This document shows positions 24,718-35,282 of a stretch of DNA of 64,000 nucleotides, piece after piece. Position 1 is the stretch's first letter. The number at the start of each line of letters is the position of its first letter. A program made the position numbers and the translations under genes. This DNA comes from Zestomonas carbonaria. Its GTDB lineage: Bacteria > Pseudomonadota > Gammaproteobacteria > Pseudomonadales > Pseudomonadaceae. Under the pieces are notes generated by a model that made no database searches, was not told the origin of the DNA, and was given only the letters and a program-made list of their open reading frames with translations. The DNA lies in contig NZ_CAJFCI010000077.1 in assembly GCF_904061905.1 (NCBI RefSeq), forward strand, positions 1 through 64,000, written 5' to 3'.

Positions 24718-26667
24718 TCACGCCTCCCTCCACGGCTCCGGTGCCCCAATCACACGCCCCATTGCGCCGTGGATGCCCAGCTCCCGCAGGGCCTGCAATT
24801 CGCCCTCGGTTTCCACCATTTCCGCGATCAGCGGCAGGTCGATGCTGTTGGTGGCGCGGAACATCGTCTCGATGAACAGGCGCTTGTCGCTTTCCTGGTC
24901 GATGGCGCGGATGTAGGTGCCGTCGATCTTCAGGTAGGCGAGGCCGAGGTGGGTCAGGTTGCCGATCAGGCTGAAGCGGCCGCCGAAGTGTTGCAGGCCG
25001 ATCCGGTAGCCGGCCTCGCGGATCATCTGGCTCAGGCGCTCCAGTTCGGCGGGCGGCGGCAGGTGGCGTTCGTCGATCTCCAGGGTCAGCAGGCCGGCGA
25101 GCGAGTCGTGCTCCTTGAGCCGTGCCAGCAGGCGCTCGAGGTGGTTGGCGTCGCGCAGGGTGGCGGCCGACAGGCTGAGCGCCAGCGGTTGCGGGTGCTG
25201 CTCCAGGTGGGCGAGGCAATGTTCGAGCATCGCCAGGTCGAGGCGCGCGGCCCAGCCGAGGCGTTCGATCCAGGGCAGGAAGCGCCCGGCGGCGATGGCC
25301 TCGCCCTGCGGGTCGAGCAGGCGGGCGAGGACCTTGTAGTGCAGCAGTTCCGCCTGCTCCGAACAGGCCTTCACCGGTTGGAAATACAACTGCAACTGGC
25401 GCTTTTCGAGGGCATCGTCGATCCATTCGCGCCAGTCGCCGAGGCTTTGCGCCGGCATGGCGGTGAAGTCGTCGAGGCGTTCCCAGGGGCGCTCCGGATG
25501 GCTCTGCGCCTGGGCCAGGGCCTGGTCGGCGCGGGCGATCACCTGGGCGGCGGCCTCGCCGGGGCGGAATGCGGCGATGCCCAGGTGGGCGACCGGCGTG
25601 CAGTCGCTGGCGCCGGTCTGGCGCAGGCTTTCCAGGGCGTCGCAGAGTTGCCCGGCCAGGCGCTCGGCCTCTTCGCCGGAAAGCCCCGGGGCGAGCAGGG
25701 TGAACTCGCCGCCACGGCTGCGCGAGGCCAGCCAGCCGCCGCGACCGGCCTGTTCGAGCAACTGCCGGAGCTGTTCGCCGATGGCGACGATCAGCGCGTC
25801 GGTGCGTTGCCCGCCGAGGCGCTGGTTGAGGCCGCCGAGGTCGTTGACGCGCAGCAGCAGCAGGTAGCCCTCGGCGTTCTGTTCGTTGGCGATCAGGTGG
25901 TCGGCCAGGCTGATGTCGAACAGACGTCGGTTGGCCAGGCCGGTCAGGCTGTCCTGGTAGGCTTCCTCGCGCAGCTTCTCGCTGCGCGCGGCTTCCTCGG
26001 CGAACAGCGTCTTGAGCTTCTCGACCATCTGGTTCATCGCCAGCACCACGCGCTTCAGCTCGGGCGTGCGCGGCACCCGGGGCAGGGTCATGAACTCGCG
26101 GCGGCTGATGGCGTGGGCCTGCTGCACCATGTTGTCCAGCGGCTTGAGCTGGGTGCGCAGCAGCCAGGCGCCGAGCACCGCGCTGACCAGCCCGCAGCCG
26201 AGCAGCCAGAGCAGGCTGCCGACCGCGCTGTCCCACAGCTTGGTCAGGGCGAACTGCGGATGGCTGAGCACTTCGACCCGCGCCGCCTGTTCCCAGCCGC
26301 GCATGATCAGCGCGTCGCCGCCCTGTGGTTGCAGGTCGACCAGATCGACGAACCAGCGCGGCACCTTGTCCGAGGAGGTGGCGGTGCTGCGCTCGACGAC
26401 CACCTCGTCGCCGGGGATGCGCACCACGCGGATGGTGGCGAAGTAGCCGCTGTCGAAGATCGAACTGACCATCAGCTCGATCATCGCCGGGTCGTCGACG
26501 TGCGGGGTCAGCGACAGGCCGAGGGCGGTGGCGGCGTCCTGGGCGTGGGAGCGTAACTGGCCGAGCAACTGCTCGCGCGAGTTCTCCACGCCGGATATGA
26601 AGCTGCCGGTGAAGGCCACCACCAGGAACAGGCAGATGGCGATGAACAACTGCTTTAGCAGAGACAT
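24718..26667 (-). CDS. lapD: c-di-GMP receptor LapD (degenerate GGDEF-EAL)
   Basis: A 649-residue inner-membrane receptor. TM1 is at about 7-25; a periplasmic output domain (28-150) contains Trp125 in MRGWEQAA, the residue known in P. fluorescens LapD to engage LapG. TM2 is at about 150-170, followed by a HAMP/S-helix, a degenerate GGDEF (RGGEF, 318-322) and a degenerate EAL (KVL, 445-447). It binds c-di-GMP but should neither make nor degrade it. With c-di-GMP bound it sequesters LapG and the adhesin stays on the cell. ATG at 26667 is coupled to the lapG stop: AGGAGGG overlaps the end of lapG, 8 bases between genes. Confidence 0.95.
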   Translation of the reverse strand: MSLLKQLFIAICLFLVVAFTGSFISGVENSREQLLGQLRSHAQDAATALGLSLTPHVDDPAMIELMVSSIFDSGYFATIRVVRIPGDEVVVERSTATSSDKVPRWFVDLVDLQPQGGDALIMRGWEQAARVEVLSHPQFALTKLWDSAVGSLLWLLGCGLVSAVLGAWLLRTQLKPLDNMVQQAHAISRREFMTLPRVPRTPELKRVVLAMNQMVEKLKTLFAEEAARSEKLREEAYQDSLTGLANRRLFDISLADHLIANEQNAEGYLLLLRVNDLGGLNQRLGGQRTDALIVAIGEQLRQLLEQAGRGGWLASRSRGGEFTLLAPGLSGEEAERLAGQLCDALESLRQTGASDCTPVAHLGIAAFRPGEAAAQVIARADQALAQAQSHPERPWERLDDFTAMPAQSLGDWREWIDDALEKRQLQLYFQPVKACSEQAELLHYKVLARLLDPQGEAIAAGRFLPWIERLGWAARLDLAMLEHCLAHLEQHPQPLALSLSAATLRDANHLERLLARLKEHDSLAGLLTLEIDERHLPPPAELERLSQMIREAGYRIGLQHFGGRFSLIGNLTHLGLAYLKIDGTYIRAIDQESDKRLFIETMFRATNSIDLPLIAEMVETEGELQALRELGIHGAMGRVIGAPEPWREA

Positions 26668-26675
26668 ATTCCCTC

Positions 26676-27371
26676 CTAGCCTTCGCCGACGGCGAAGCCT
26701 TCCGCGCGCATCTTCTTCAGCAGGTCCTGCCAGCGCGAGAGTTTCTTGGTATCGCCGGTCCTCGCCGCCTTGCCGGGCAGGTAGAGGCCTTCGGCGTTGA
26801 AGGCGTATACCGGCAGCAGGTCCTGGCGCTGCGACGCCGGGCGGATCTCGCCGACCAGGTTGTCGAGCACCAGCGGTTCGGCGCTCGGGCTGGCGTAGTA
26901 GGTCAGCACCATGTGCGCCTGGTCGTAGGCGAGCGCCTTGACGTAGGTGATGCGCAGCTTTTCGCTGGGGATGCCCAGGCGGCGCAGGGTGAAGTACTTG
27001 GCGATGGAGTAGTCCTCGCAGTCGCCGGCGCCCTTGACCAGCGCCTCCACCGGAGTGGCCCAGTAGTCGGTCTGCCGCCAGTTGCGGTCGTCGTCGACGA
27101 AGCGCAACTGGCGGTTGAAGAAGGCGTTGACGGTCCGCAGCTTGTCGGCCTCGGACAGCCCGCCGCTGGCATCGACCAGCCGGCCCCATTCCTCGATGCG
27201 TTCGCGGGCCGCGCCGAGGTCGCCGTAGCGCTTTTCCGCGTTCTGCAGGATCAGTGCGAAGTCCCAGTCGGCGGACAGCGCCGCCACGCCGAGCAGCACG
27301 GCGAGCAGCGGGCCGAGCCGCACGCCGCGCGGGCACCGAAGCCATCCATGAGCGGGTTGCCGAGCGTGCAT
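26676..27371 (-). CDS. lapG: Periplasmic cysteine protease LapG
   Basis: A 231-residue bacterial transglutaminase-like cysteine protease. The catalytic triad is Cys118 (GDCEDY), His153 (QAHMV) and Asp170 (LVLDNL), and an N-terminal hydrophobic export segment (about 17-33) directs it to the periplasm. Calcium-binding acidic residues are expected around DDDRNW. It cuts after the TAAG-type site of the retention module, releasing the adhesin when LapD lets go at low c-di-GMP. The start at 27371 lacks an obvious Shine-Dalgarno sequence and a hairpin (27380-27398) lies just upstream; a later in-frame start is possible. Confidence 0.94.
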   Translation of the reverse strand: MHARQPAHGWLRCPRGVRLGPLLAVLLGVAALSADWDFALILQNAEKRYGDLGAARERIEEWGRLVDASGGLSEADKLRTVNAFFNRQLRFVDDDRNWRQTDYWATPVEALVKGAGDCEDYSIAKYFTLRRLGIPSEKLRITYVKALAYDQAHMVLTYYASPSAEPLVLDNLVGEIRPASQRQDLLPVYAFNAEGLYLPGKAARTGDTKKLSRWQDLLKKMRAEGFAVGEG

Positions 27372-27433
27372 GCGCCAATCTCTGCGGGGGATGCAGAGAG
27401 TCTAGGCAATGCGCCAGTACTCTGCTGTCTGCC

Positions 27434-27832
27434 TCAGCGTCTCGGCAGGGTCTTCTGCTTGAGGATGTAGACGGTGACCAGCGTTGCGCTGGTCAGCATG
27501 AAGATCCAGGCCCACGGGCGCTGCACCAGGTAGCAGGAGATGGAGATGCTGGTCCACATCAGGCCGATGGAGTAGACCTTGCCCTTGAGCGGGATGCCGT
27601 TGCCGTCGAGGTAGTCGCGGACCCACGGGCCGAGCTTGGGGTGCTCGATCAGCCAGTGGTAGAAGCGTTCCGAGCTGCGCGCGAAGCAGGCCGCCGCGAG
27701 CAGCAGGAACGGCGTGGTCGGCAGCACCGGCAGGAAGATGCCGATCACGCCGAGCAGCACGCTCAGCCAGCCGACCGCGAGCAGCGCGTAGCGCAGGCCG
27801 CGGTGTTCGCTCAGGCGCAGGGAACGCGACAT
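27434..27832 (-). CDS. DUF454 (YbaN-like) inner-membrane protein
   Basis: A 132-residue protein with three or four hydrophobic helices and the family signature FLPVLPTTPFLLLAAACFARSS near residue 35. ATG at 27832 begins MSRSLRL; the frame extends upstream but into the UPF0149 gene. It ends 62 bases before lapG and starts 4 bases after the UPF0149 stop, so a four-gene minus-strand transcript ending in lapD is possible. The function of DUF454 proteins is not known. Confidence 0.88.
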   Translation of the reverse strand: MSRSLRLSEHRGLRYALLAVGWLSVLLGVIGIFLPVLPTTPFLLLAAACFARSSERFYHWLIEHPKLGPWVRDYLDGNGIPLKGKVYSIGLMWTSISISCYLVQRPWAWIFMLTSATLVTVYILKQKTLPRR

Positions 27833-27836
27833 GGCA

Positions 27837-28424
27837 TCAGTGGTGGCGCGGTTTGAGCAGCGCGGGCTTTTCCTCGGGGGCATTGAGCAGCAGGAACAGC
27901 GCGGTGAGCGCTTCGGGGATCTGGTCGACCATGTCGTCGGCCAGCTCGCGGTTGCGGGCGATATCGGCGAATTCCGGCTGCTCGTCGAACAACCCGGAGC
28001 CGACCATGATCGGCAGCAGCAGCTCGCTGACCTCGTCCTCGGCGTTCTCGAACCAGATCGCTTCGCGCAGGAACACGCCTTCCATGAAGCCGATGCACCA
28101 GCCGCGAATGTCGGAATCGTCCGGGTCGTCGCCGAGGTCGAGGTCGCAGGGCAGCTCGAGATCGTCGTCGGCGGCCAGCAGGCGGGTGATGTGCGCCTTG
28201 AGCTGGACCAGGGTGGTCTCGATGGACTCGCGCTCGATGTCGTCGCGGTAGTGCGGCGGCTCGGAGAACAGCGCGTCGATCCATTCGCGCTCCGGCACCG
28301 GCTCGGAGCAGATGGACAGTGCGGTCAGGTAACCGTGGGCTGCAATGTAGTCCAGGGCCTCTTCATGCAGCTCATCGGCATCGAGAAAAGCTTGCAGGCG
28401 GGTCAATTGCTCGGCGAAGGACAT
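27837..28424 (-). CDS. UPF0149 / YecA-YgfB family protein
   Basis: A 195-residue acidic cytoplasmic protein of the UPF0149 family. The signature WCIGFMEGVFLREAIWF is near residue 107; an Asp-rich stretch (DLDLGDDPDDSD) precedes it. There is no C-terminal SEC-C zinc motif. The P. aeruginosa family member YgfB is a regulator affecting AmpC expression, but this may be a paralogue, so no function is claimed. Divergent from recQ, with a GTGGGCTGAAGCCCAC-type repeat in the gap (about 28515-28590). Confidence 0.85.
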   Translation of the reverse strand: MSFAEQLTRLQAFLDADELHEEALDYIAAHGYLTALSICSEPVPEREWIDALFSEPPHYRDDIERESIETTLVQLKAHITRLLAADDDLELPCDLDLGDDPDDSDIRGWCIGFMEGVFLREAIWFENAEDEVSELLLPIMVGSGLFDEQPEFADIARNRELADDMVDQIPEALTALFLLLNAPEEKPALLKPRHH

Positions 28425-28699
28425 CGTACGGCTACCTTGAGGAAAGTTGACAAGGCTCGATTTTAGCCCGGTTGGAGCCGCCAGCGCCCATGCCAGAGGA
28501 TTTTTTTCGGGGTTTCCTGCCGTCGGCTGGGCTTCAGCCCAGCAACTTCAGGTCCGGTCCCCACTTGGTGGGCTGAAGCCCACCCTGCATTCGTCATGGC
28601 GATGGACGTCGGCCAACGCTCGCGGCGGCTCGCGTATACTGCGCAGCTTTCTGGCGGCCGCCTTGGCGAGGCGGCCGATTCATCGCTCACGGGGTTTCC

Positions 28700-30838
<2,139 letters not shown>

Positions 30839-30854
30839 GCCCGCATCTTTCCGG

Positions 30855-30964
30855 ACTCCCGCGTGCGCGGGAGTGACGTCCGATGTAGGGGCGAGCTCTG
30901 CTCGCGAAGCTTTTGCGGTGCCGACGTTCGCGAGCAGAGAACTGGACGTCCCCCTCGCTCCTAC
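30855..30964. repeat. Palindromes after recQ
   Basis: ACTCCCGCG/CGCGGGAGT forms a perfect 9-bp stem (30855-30874, 2-base loop). It is followed by a GTAGGGGCGAGCTCTGCTCGCGAA...CTCCTAC repeat (30885-30964) related to the element at 49256-49335. Neither has a T tract. Confidence 0.7.
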
Positions 30965-31085
30965 AGAATTCCCCCCGGCCCCGCGTCTCGCGCCCCAGGC
31001 CGCCCGCCAAACGAATGACGACAAACTTGTGACGGGTGTGCCAAGAGGATATGGTGTCACAAGGCCTCCACTAGAAGAGGTAAGC

Positions 31086-32252
31086 GTGACAACACACCAA
31101 GCCTGGCTGGACGACGTCCGTCCCAATCTCTATGCCGACCAGCTCGCCATCGGCTTCCGCCGCCTGCGCTTCGTCCGTTCCCTGGAGCGCGAATACCGCG
31201 AGCACATGCGTGAAGACACCTTCGAACTCAGGCGTATCGCGCTGTGCGCGGGCGTCCTGGTGTGGCTGGCGTTCGCCGCCCTGGACTTCCTGCTGGTGGC
31301 CAGCAGTGAACGCTGGTGGATGCTCGCCATCCGCCTGCTGGTGCTGGGGTTGCTGCTGGTCTGCGGGCTGTTGCTGCTGGTCCGCCGGCAGAGCCACCTC
31401 CACCTGCTGACCCCGCTCAGCCTTACCTGCATCGTGGTCCCCGGGCTGGGCGCCGCCGCCGTGGTGGCGGTGGGGCACACGGTGGACCCCGGCTATCCGT
31501 ACGAAGGCCTGCTGCTGGTCTGCATGGCCGCCTACTTCCTGGCCGGCCTGCGGCTGTCCGAGGCGCTGGCCAGCTCGCTGGTGGTGCTGCTCGGCTACGT
31601 CGTCTTCGAACTGCTCGCCGGGCTGGCGATTCCGCGGCTGATCAACAACGTGCTGTTCCTGCTGTTCGGCAACCTGATGGGCCTGGTCGGCTGCTACCTG
31701 CTGGAGTACAAGTCGCGCGAGCACTTCCTGGTCAGCCGCCTGATGCGCGTGCTGGCCGACCACGACAGCCTCACCGGCCTGCACAACCGGCGCAGCTTCG
31801 ACCGCCAGCTCGAGCGTCTGTGGCGCCAGGCGCAGCGCGAGAACCTGCCGTTGGCGCTGCTGCTCTGCGATATCGACCACTTCAAGGCCTACAACGACCA
31901 TTACGGCCACCAGGCCGGCGACGCCGTGCTGCGCCGCGCCGGCTCGGTATTCGGCGATGCCGCCCGGCGGCCGCTGGACATGGCGGTGCGCCTGGGCGGC
32001 GAGGAATTCGCCGTGCTGCTCTACGACATCACCGGGGAACAGGCGCTACAGCGCGCCGAGGAACTGCGGGCGGCGCTGGCCGGGCTGAAGATCGAACACG
32101 CGCGCTCGGATACCGCCGATGTGGTCACCCTGTCCATCGGCGTGGCCTGCGTGACGCCGAGCGAAGACGGCGAGTTCGCGCAGCTCTACGCCCACGCCGA
32201 CCGCGCGTTGTACGAGGCCAAGGCGTTCGGCCGCAACCAGGTGGTGGCCTGA
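31086..32252 (+). CDS. hsbD: Membrane diguanylate cyclase (HsbD-like)
   Basis: A 388-residue inner-membrane protein. The N-terminal half has about six hydrophobic helices (residues 50-210) and the C-terminal half is a GGDEF domain. The active site is intact (RLGGEEFAV), and an RxxD inhibitory site (RPLD) lies five residues before GGEEF, so it should make c-di-GMP with product inhibition. I start at GTG 31086 (VTTHQAWLDD); the frame is open further upstream but lies in repeats. The name follows position beside recQ, as with PA3343 HsbD, which feeds the HptB/HsbA motility-biofilm pathway; that pathway is not in this window. Confidence 0.85.
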   Translation: MTTHQAWLDDVRPNLYADQLAIGFRRLRFVRSLEREYREHMREDTFELRRIALCAGVLVWLAFAALDFLLVASSERWWMLAIRLLVLGLLLVCGLLLLVRRQSHLHLLTPLSLTCIVVPGLGAAAVVAVGHTVDPGYPYEGLLLVCMAAYFLAGLRLSEALASSLVVLLGYVVFELLAGLAIPRLINNVLFLLFGNLMGLVGCYLLEYKSREHFLVSRLMRVLADHDSLTGLHNRRSFDRQLERLWRQAQRENLPLALLLCDIDHFKAYNDHYGHQAGDAVLRRAGSVFGDAARRPLDMAVRLGGEEFAVLLYDITGEQALQRAEELRAALAGLKIEHARSDTADVVTLSIGVACVTPSEDGEFAQLYAHADRALYEAKAFGRNQVVA

Positions 32253-32337
32253 CCTGGGCGCGATCCCCTGCAATGCGTCGAAACATCGCATCTGGTTGCT
32301 GGCGCTTGCCTGCGAGGCGAGGTTTATGGTTAGTTGC

Positions 32338-32348
32338 CTAATAATTAG
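32338..32348. promoter_or_regulatory. CTAATAATTAG palindrome, candidate MarR operator
   Basis: A perfect 11-bp dyad inside a larger imperfect one (GGTTA...TAGCC, 32328-32350), 33 bases before the start codon of the marR-type gene. MarR-family repressors usually bind such A+T-rich dyads in their own promoters. Autoregulation is inferred. Confidence 0.45.
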
Positions 32349-32381
32349 CCGTGGTTACCTGCTTCGAACAAGAACTACCGT

Positions 32382-32822
32382 ATGACGACCCACCAGCTCG
32401 ATAAACACCGCTTCGCCATGCAGTTGTCCCAGTTGTCGCGCGCCTGGCGCGCCGAGCTCGACCGTCGCCTGGTCGGCCTCGGCCTGTCCCAGGCCCGTTG
32501 GTTGGTGCTGCTGCATCTATCGCGCTTCGCTGCGCCGCCCACCCAGCGGGAGCTCGCCCAGAGTGTCGGCGTCGAAGGCCCGACGCTCGCCCGCCTGCTC
32601 GACAGCCTGGAAGCCCAGGGCCTGGTCAGCCGCCTGGCGGTGGAGGAAGACCGCCGGGCGAAGAAGATCAGCCTGCGGCCCAAGGCCAAGCCGCTGATCG
32701 ACCAGATCGAAACCATCTCCACTCAACTGCGCGAGGAGCTGTTCTCCGGCATCGACGCGGACGACCTGGACTGCTGCCTGCGGGTGCACGCGCAGATTCT
32801 CTGCAATCTCGAACGTCGTTGA
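32382..32822 (+). CDS. MarR/SlyA-family transcriptional regulator
   Basis: A 146-residue winged-helix regulator. The DNA-binding segment is about residues 45-100 (PTQRELAQSVGVEGPTLARL, with the wing DRRAKKISLRPKAKP). It corresponds to PA3341 by position between the cyclase and the FimV-like gene. ATG at 32382 is separated from the cyclase by 129 bases holding the CTAATAATTAG dyad. The ligand is unknown. Confidence 0.88.
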   Translation: MTTHQLDKHRFAMQLSQLSRAWRAELDRRLVGLGLSQARWLVLLHLSRFAAPPTQRELAQSVGVEGPTLARLLDSLEAQGLVSRLAVEEDRRAKKISLRPKAKPLIDQIETISTQLREELFSGIDADDLDCCLRVHAQILCNLERR

Positions 32823-32887
32823 GTTGACGTCAAATCACTGACCTTTAATCGCCGCAGCGGTGCGGCGACGAGCGGGTAGTCATTTTA

Positions 32888-32918
32888 TTGACTAGCCTGC
32901 CGATAAACCGCGTATCAT
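32888..32918 (+). promoter_or_regulatory. Promoter-like pair ahead of FimV-like gene
   Basis: TTGACT (32888-32893) and TATCAT (32913-32918) with a 19-base spacer resemble a sigma-70 promoter. It would give a leader of about 180 nt for the FimV-like gene. Confidence 0.45.
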
Positions 32919-33029
32919 GGCTCTCGTCTGGATGATGGCACACTGCCTTTAGGTGCGGCAAAACCGCAATACGCATCCATACTCAGTCATTAGCCGGGTA
33001 ACAGGACGGTTCCCGCCACAGGTTTCAGA

Positions 33030-33078
33030 CATCACTTCCGACCGCCAAGGGACTGCTGCGGGAAGGGCGGTCGTGATG
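33030..33078 (+). promoter_or_regulatory. Stable stem-loop in the leader of the FimV-like gene
   Basis: CATCAC (33030-33035) pairs with GTGATG (33073-33078), and GACCGCC (33040-33046) pairs with GGCGGTC (33066-33072). The only interruption is a 4-base bulge (TTCC). The structure ends 27 bases before the ATG, just ahead of the GGGGAGG ribosome site, and could tune translation. Confidence 0.45.
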
Positions 33079-33105
33079 TTCGAGCCGGAATACCGGGGAG
33101 GTCAC

Positions 33106-35193
33106 ATGGCTCGGGTTCACCCGATTCTCTTTACGCTCGCGTCGGGCGCCATGCTGTATTCCGGCCTGGCGCCGGCCCTCGGCCTGGGCGACATCAGCCT
33201 GCGCTCGGCGCTGAACCAGCCGCTCGACGCGGAAATCCAGCTACTCGAACCCGGTGACCTCGACAGCTACGAGGTGATCGTCCGCCTCGCTTCGCCGGAG
33301 GTCTACCAGCGCGCCGGCGTCGAGCGCTTCGCCTTCCTCAACGACCTGCGCTTCGCTCCGATCCTGAACGGTCGTGGCAGCGTGATTCGCGTGGTGTCCA
33401 ACCGGCCGGTGCGCGAGCCTTACCTGAATTTCATCGTCGAAGTGGTCCGCCCCGGCGGCAGCCTGCTGCGCGAATACACCCTGCTGCTCGATCCGCCGGA
33501 GTCGGCCGCCTACCAGGCCGTCGCCGCGCAGCAGCCGATGACGCCGCGCGCGAGCCAGGCGGCGGACAGCATGGCCAGCCCGCCGCCGCGCGTCGCTCCG
33601 CCCGCCGCCGAGCTGGGCAAGCAGTACCAGGTGCAGCGCGGCGACAGCCTGTGGAGCATCGCCCGCCGCGTGCATGCGCCGGGCGGCCCGCTGTCGCTTT
33701 CGCAACTGATGCAGGGTATCCACGCCCTCAACCCGAATGCCTTCGTCGGTGGCGACAGCCACCGGCTGATCGCCGGCGCGACCTTGCGCCTGCCGGATGC
33801 CAGCGCGTTGCCGGAACAGGCCGCGCCGGCCGCCGCCGTGGCGCAGGCGAGCGAGGAGCCCACGACTCCCGCCGTTCCAGCCGCTGAAGAGACATTGAGC
33901 CTGCAACAACTGAACGACGCCCAGTTGCGGCTGGAAGCCGAGCTGAATGCGCAGGCCAGCGAGAAACTGCAGTTGCAGCAGGGCATCGCCGATCTGCAGC
34001 TCAAGCTGGACAGCCTGGAACAGCAACTGCGTGGCAAGGACCAGCAGATCGCCGACCTGCAGGAACGCCTGGCGCAGACCGAGCCAGGCGTGTCGCCGGC
34101 CGTCGCGTCCGCGGCGAAAACCCCGGCGTCCGACAGCGCCGCCGCCCCGGCGTCGGCTCCAGAGGAAAGCGATTCGCGCGGCTGGTTCAACTTCGCCTGG
34201 CAAGGTGGCCTGTTGGCACTGCTGCTGGGGGCCTTGCTGTTCCTCCTGGTCCGTCGCAATCGGCGCGAGCGCCCGCAGGAGGCAGCCGCTGCCGCCGCGC
34301 CGGAACCCGTCGCGAAGGAAGCCCCGGCCGCCGTCGCCGCCGAGGCGCAGCCAGTGCGTTCGATGACCACGCCGGGGGACGACCTGGACGGTGCCGAGTT
34401 GTACCTCGCCTACGGTCGCCATGGCGCGGCGTTGAGCATCCTGCGCAAGCTGGCGCACCGCCAGCCGCAGCGCAGCGATGTGCAACTGCGCCTGCTCGAC
34501 GTGCTGGGGCTGGTGGGCGATGCCGGCGGCTTCACCCGTCAGCTCGCCGTGCTGGCCGGGCTGGGCGTTGCCGCCGAGCTGGTCGAGCCGATCAAGGCCC
34601 GTTATCCCGAACTGGCCGACAACGAGCCGGCGGAGGAGGTCGTGGCTGAGCCGGAAGAGGGGCTTGGCGTGGAACTGGGCGAGCTGGACGACGAGTCCGC
34701 CGTGCCGGTCGACGACGATTTCCAGTTGAACCTCGACGACCTGACGCTGGACGCCGACTGGGACCTGGTCAGCCCGTTCAAGGCCGGCGGCAAACCCGCG
34801 CGTGCCCCGGAGAGCGCTCCGGAAGTGCTCGATGCGGACTTCCGCTCCAACCTCGACGTGCTGCCGGAAGTCCAGGAACTGGCCGACGATGGCACGGCCT
34901 TCGGTGGTTTCGACGAGCCGCTGGTGGTCGATTCGGCGCCGCTGGACGAAACCCTCGACGAAGAGTTCCTCGACGTGTTCGACGACCCGGAACTGGAGCA
35001 GTCCCTGCGCGCCAGCGACGATCTCGCCCACCTGGCCGGCGAGCGGGCCAATGTGATCAAGCTCAACCTGGCCATGGCCTATATCGAGCAGGGCAACGTG
35101 CACAGCGCCTGCGGCATCCTCAACGAGGTGATCAGCGACGGCAGCCCGGAGGAGCAGCGCGAGGCGCGGGCGTTGCTGGCACGAATCGCCTGA
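33106..35193 (+). CDS. FimV-like polar scaffold protein (PA3340-like)
   Basis: A 695-residue envelope protein. It has a signal peptide (about 1-26), the FimV N-terminal domain (GDISLRSALNQPLDAEIQLL onward), a LysM peptidoglycan-binding motif (YQVQRGDSLWSIARRV, near 175), a glutamine-rich coiled coil (about 270-330), one transmembrane helix (about 365-382, QGGLLALLLGALLFLLV), an acidic cytoplasmic tail, and the C-terminal FimV TPR motif (LNLAMAYIEQGNVHSACGIL). FimV in P. aeruginosa organises type IV pili and CyaB-dependent cAMP signalling at the pole; this shorter paralogue probably acts similarly, and cyaB itself is about 8 kb away. ATG at 33106 has GGGGAGG upstream. Confidence 0.88.
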   Translation: MARVHPILFTLASGAMLYSGLAPALGLGDISLRSALNQPLDAEIQLLEPGDLDSYEVIVRLASPEVYQRAGVERFAFLNDLRFAPILNGRGSVIRVVSNRPVREPYLNFIVEVVRPGGSLLREYTLLLDPPESAAYQAVAAQQPMTPRASQAADSMASPPPRVAPPAAELGKQYQVQRGDSLWSIARRVHAPGGPLSLSQLMQGIHALNPNAFVGGDSHRLIAGATLRLPDASALPEQAAPAAAVAQASEEPTTPAVPAAEETLSLQQLNDAQLRLEAELNAQASEKLQLQQGIADLQLKLDSLEQQLRGKDQQIADLQERLAQTEPGVSPAVASAAKTPASDSAAAPASAPEESDSRGWFNFAWQGGLLALLLGALLFLLVRRNRRERPQEAAAAAAPEPVAKEAPAAVAAEAQPVRSMTTPGDDLDGAELYLAYGRHGAALSILRKLAHRQPQRSDVQLRLLDVLGLVGDAGGFTRQLAVLAGLGVAAELVEPIKARYPELADNEPAEEVVAEPEEGLGVELGELDDESAVPVDDDFQLNLDDLTLDADWDLVSPFKAGGKPARAPESAPEVLDADFRSNLDVLPEVQELADDGTAFGGFDEPLVVDSAPLDETLDEEFLDVFDDPELEQSLRASDDLAHLAGERANVIKLNLAMAYIEQGNVHSACGILNEVISDGSPEEQREARALLARIA

Positions 35194-35211
35194 CCGGGTT
35201 CGCGGGCCTGA

Positions 35212-35242
35212 AACGCCGTGCGGGAGACCGCACGGCGTTTTT
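35212..35242 (+). terminator. Rho-independent terminator of the FimV-like gene
   Basis: AACGCCGTGCGG (35212-35223) pairs perfectly with CCGCACGGCGTT (35228-35239) around GAGA, followed by T's. It lies 19 bases after the stop codon and is the clearest intrinsic terminator in the left two thirds of the window. The convergent plpD gene ends 41 bases further on. Confidence 0.93.
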
Positions 35243-35282
35243 GTTGGGCAGCCCGGAACCCTTGTAGGAGCGAGGGGGACGC

